DNA from: Selenomonadaceae bacterium
GTDB taxonomy: Bacteria > Bacillota > Negativicutes > Selenomonadales > Selenomonadaceae
DNA length: 7,984 nucleotides
Direction: 5' to 3'
Assembly: GCA_017445435.1 (NCBI GenBank)
Contig: JAFSUE010000189.1
Span: 1-7,984 of the forward strand
How positions within the stretch are numbered: the first letter of the stretch is position 1; every line of letters starts with the position of its first letter. Position numbers and translations under genes: made by a program. Shown piece by piece: positions 5,938 through 7,984 of the stretch. A model generated the notes under the pieces. The model had not been told where the DNA came from and did no database searches. It worked only from the letters and a program-made list of their open reading frames with translations.

Positions 5938-7176
5938 TTAGCGCATCCATTCAGGAAGTTCTGGACCGCCAATATCCTGGTTAGACTTTCGACTAGGTTG
6001 TTGAGGAGGTTGCTGGGGCTGTTGCGGCTGTTGAGATTGTGGGGGTTGTTGCTGTTGCGGCGGTTGAGTATTAAAGACAGGAGCGCCGAAACCGTTAAAA
6101 GTTGGAAAGTTATTAATCGGCGTAACGGGAGCGCGTCTATTCATAGGTTGAGACTGTGGCGGTGGAGTTTGCATAATTGGCTGATGTTTATTCATGGACG
6201 GCATTGCAGGAATGTATTCGCCATCAAAACGCGTCGCAATAATCGTAACGCTAACTGTTTCGCCCATTGATTCATCAATCGACACGCCCCAAAGAATTTC
6301 GGCTTCAGGATGTGCAGATTCTTGAACAGTAGTTGACGCTTCATTAATTTCGTACATTGGAAGATTTTCCGTCGCGCCCATAATGTTCAACAAAATTCCG
6401 TGTGCGCCTTGAATACTCGTTTCAAGCAACGGTGAATCAATAGCCGCCTTAACTGCGTTAATCGTCGCGTTATCGCCAGACGCTTCACCAATGCCCATAA
6501 GCGCAGAGCCTGAATTGCTCATTATTGTTTTCACGTCGGCAAAGTCCAAGTTGACAAGACCAGGCACGGCAATTAAATCTGAAATGCCCTTAACGCCTTG
6601 CCGCAAAATGTCATCAGCAATACTAAAAGCTTTCATCATTGGCGTTTTTTTATCGACGACTTGCAACAATCTATCGTTCGGAATTGTTATTATCGTGTCG
6701 ACTTTGCGCTTGAGATTTTCAATGCCGATGTCAGCATTTTTTTTACGTTTAGGACCTTCAAAGGTAAATGGACGAGTGACAACGCCAACAGTCAACGCGC
6801 CAAGTTCACGTGCACATTCAGCAACAATCGGCGCCGCGCCAGTTCCAGTACCGCCGCCCATGCCAGCCGTTATGAAAACCATATCGGATTTATCTAGCGC
6901 CTTTATAATTTCGTCACGGCTTTCAATAGCCGCCTGTTCGCCAATTTCTGGTCTAGCACCCGCGCCAAGTCCACGTGTTAATTTCATGCCGATTTGCATA
7001 CGCTTAGGTGCCATTGCCGTCATAAGAGCCTGTGCGTCTGTGTTAATTGCAATGAATTCTACGCCTTCAAGCCCCAATGAAATCATTCGGTTTACAGCGT
7101 TATTGCCTCCTCCACCTACGCCGATGACTTTTATTTTGGCGAATTTGTCCAATTCACGGTCATCTAATTCAAACAC
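5938..7176 (-). CDS. ftsZ: Cell division protein FtsZ
   Basis: This 412-residue GTPase is the bacterial tubulin homologue that polymerises into the Z ring and recruits the divisome. The GTP-binding core is complete: GVGGGGNNAVNRM at 19-31, the tubulin signature GGGTGTG at 107-113, and the T7 loop NLDFAD at 209-214 with the catalytic Asp pair D211 and D214. The core ends near residue 318. Then follows a long disordered linker (319-400) that becomes almost pure Pro/Gln at 371-394, and a C-terminal peptide ELPEWMR (406-412), a variant of the tail that binds SepF and other partners. The start is GTG at 7176, 8 bases after GGAGG (7185-7189). FtsA is not adjacent, and no other division-cluster gene shares the transcript. 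The gene has its own promoter and terminator. Identification is certain. Confidence 0.98.
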   Translation of the reverse strand: MFELDDRELDKFAKIKVIGVGGGGNNAVNRMISLGLEGVEFIAINTDAQALMTAMAPKRMQIGMKLTRGLGAGARPEIGEQAAIESRDEIIKALDKSDMVFITAGMGGGTGTGAAPIVAECARELGALTVGVVTRPFTFEGPKRKKNADIGIENLKRKVDTIITIPNDRLLQVVDKKTPMMKAFSIADDILRQGVKGISDLIAVPGLVNLDFADVKTIMSNSGSALMGIGEASGDNATINAVKAAIDSPLLETSIQGAHGILLNIMGATENLPMYEINEASTTVQESAHPEAEILWGVSIDESMGETVSVTIIATRFDGEYIPAMPSMNKHQPIMQTPPPQSQPMNRRAPVTPINNFPTFNGFGAPVFNTQPPQQQQPPQSQQPQQPQQPPQQPSRKSNQDIGGPELPEWMR

Positions 7177-7189
7177 ATTCTATGCCTCC
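7174..7189 (-). promoter_or_regulatory. Ribosome site and overlapping ATG/GTG start of ftsZ
   Basis: GGAGG (7189-7185) is followed by 8 bases and then GTG (7176-7174), which opens the ftsZ frame. An ATG at 7178-7176 overlaps it as ATGTG, but that frame stops after four codons (M-C-L-N). Ribosomes that pick the ATG would make no FtsZ. Confidence 0.7.
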
Positions 7190-7251
7190 GTCAAAAAAAT
7201 TTTTTCACATTTATTTTTGGTAAGGTTAAATCAAAATTTATAACGCGAATG

Positions 7252-7263
7252 ATTCTACCACAA
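7252..7263 (-). promoter_or_regulatory. Extended -10 region of the ftsZ promoter
   Basis: On the minus strand TTGTGGTAGAAT (7263-7252) contains the -10 box TAGAAT preceded by TGG. It lies about 75 bases before the start codon. No good -35 hexamer stands 16-18 bases upstream, which is tolerable for an extended -10 promoter. The same 12 bases occur at the sepF promoter. Confidence 0.55.
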
Positions 7264-7343
7264 AAATTTAAATTACGCTATAGTATAAAAAAATTTTCTC
7301 AAATATCTTTAAGAGGATAGAGATTGTTTGTAATTTTTAGAAA

Positions 7344-7378
7344 GTAGGAGGTAGGGTGTAGGATTCATTACGCATTAA
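7344..7378. repeat. Heptanucleotide repeat upstream of ftsZ and the P-loop gene
   Basis: Five seven-base units: GTAGGAG, GTAGGGT, GTAGGAT, TCATTAC, GCATTAA. The last two units contain CATTACGCATTA, the same string that begins the second half of the block at 5797 and 5849. It sits in the divergent gap of about 310 bases between ftsZ and the P-loop gene, outside both promoters. Confidence 0.65.
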
Positions 7379-7432
7379 AAAAGTAATTCTGAATTCGTCA
7401 GTGACGCTGGGAAATACAGCTGAAATAAAAAG

Positions 7433-7462
7433 TTGGACAAAGTAAGTTAGTTAAGCTATAAT
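7433..7462 (+). promoter_or_regulatory. Promoter of the P-loop protein gene
   Basis: The -35 box TTGGAC (7433-7438) and perfect -10 box TATAAT (7457-7462) are 18 bases apart, and the ATG is 30 bases downstream. It lacks the TGG extension seen at sepF and ftsZ. A small dyad CGTCA-G-TGACG (7396-7406) lies upstream and could be an operator. Confidence 0.7.
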
Positions 7463-7492
7463 TATCGGAAAATTCAATACGAGGAAAAAATT

Positions 7493-7984
7493 ATGGACGT
7501 TATTGCATTGGTTGGACCGAGCGGCACGGGAAAAAGTCATCGCGCTTTACAAGTTGCGCAGGAGCATAATGCCGACGCAATTATTGACGACGGAATTTTA
7601 ATTCAAAATGGACACATTATCGCGGGCGAATCTGCGAAGACGGAAAAAAGTAAAATTATGGCGGTTAGACGCGCAATTTTCGTTTTGCCAGGTCACGCGG
7701 AAGAGGTTCGTGAAGCCATTCAGCGTATTCAGCCGCATAGAATTTTAGTTATTGGCACGTCTGAAAATATGGTTCATAAAATCGCGCAGACACTTCGCCT
7801 GCCTTCAATTCAGCTGATTATCCGCATTGAAGATATTGCCTCCCGCGCAGAAATGGACTTGGCACGTTTTCACCGCGTCAAGGAAGGCAAACATATTATT
7901 CCAGTTCCGACGATTGAACTAAAGCCGCATTTTTCAGGATACTTGATTGACCCGTTGCAGTCAATTTTCAAGCGTTCACGTGTA
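7493..7984 (+). CDS. P-loop NTPase-like protein, conserved in Firmicutes (3' part missing)
   Basis: ATG 7493 follows GAGGAA (7481-7486) and opens a frame of 164 codons that is still open at the window end. The protein begins MDVIALVGPSGTGKSHRAL, with a textbook Walker A motif GPSGTGKS at residues 8-15 directly after a hydrophobic beta strand, so it binds ATP or GTP. Further parts are IIDDGILIQNGHIIAGESAK (about 31-50), a second hydrophobic strand RILVIGTSENM (about 86-96), and IIRIEDIAS, HIIPVPTIELK and a GYLIDPL element. The set resembles an uncharacterised Firmicutes ATP-binding family; I recall members with an Asp23/Gls24-like C-terminal domain, but that part would lie beyond the window. 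It has no signal peptide. Role unknown. It is transcribed away from ftsZ. Confidence 0.8.
   Translation, partial: MDVIALVGPSGTGKSHRALQVAQEHNADAIIDDGILIQNGHIIAGESAKTEKSKIMAVRRAIFVLPGHAEEVREAIQRIQPHRILVIGTSENMVHKIAQTLRLPSIQLIIRIEDIASRAEMDLARFHRVKEGKHIIPVPTIELKPHFSGYLIDPLQSIFKRSRV

Noticed and set aside
6491..7243. Long plus-strand open frame of 250 codons opposite ftsZ
   Set aside because: It is the antisense shadow of the certain ftsZ gene, has no ribosome site and low-complexity content.

Overview
The window looks like a piece of a low-GC Firmicutes chromosome, most likely from the Negativicutes/Selenomonadales side. The reasons are AT-rich intergenic DNA, sigma-A promoters with TGn-type extended -10 boxes, strong GGAGG ribosome sites, a SepF (a Gram-positive and cyanobacterial division protein), and an FtsZ with a Negativicutes-like N-terminus. 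The assignment to class is an inference from protein resemblance and was not tested by any search.

Left third (1-2490) is a graveyard of accessory DNA. On the minus strand, a decayed radical SAM/SPASM maturase gene (747-165) is followed after 4 bases by an intact start of a leucine-zipper coiled-coil protein that runs off the left edge. The radical SAM gene is cut at its N-terminal side by a decayed IS5-family element (748-1392) with recognisable 15-bp terminal inverted repeats. To the right of it lie a minus-strand fragment of a second, different DDE transposase (about 1659-1480), a plus-strand fragment of a phage/ICE-type helicase-methylase (about 1750-2150), a tiny ORF, and the N-terminal two-fifths or so of a phage-type N-acetylmuramoyl-L-alanine amidase (2244-2486).

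Middle (2490-4880): after about 400 bases of AT-rich intergenic DNA with one good promoter comes a complete, apparently active diguanylate cyclase with the order PAS-GGDEF-GAF-PAS, ended by a rho-independent terminator. Its strong Shine-Dalgarno sequence lies about 60 bases from the first ATG, and a heptanucleotide repeat sits between them inside a possible hairpin.

Right third (4880-7984): sepF (+) and ftsZ (-) face each other, each with its own promoter and terminator. Their -10 regions share an identical 12-base string. SepF anchors FtsZ to the membrane, so the two proteins work in the same division ring. Divergent from ftsZ, a P-loop NTPase-like gene begins with a near-consensus promoter and runs off the right edge.

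Four intergenic loci, in three of the gaps, carry tandem seven-base repeats (short tandemly repeated repetitive, STRR-like). I found no CRISPR array, tRNA or rRNA. I found no clearly new multi-gene system; the most unusual features are the repeat between ribosome site and start codon of the cyclase gene, the shared sepF/ftsZ promoter string, and the wreck of a radical SAM maturase coupled to a coiled-coil gene.
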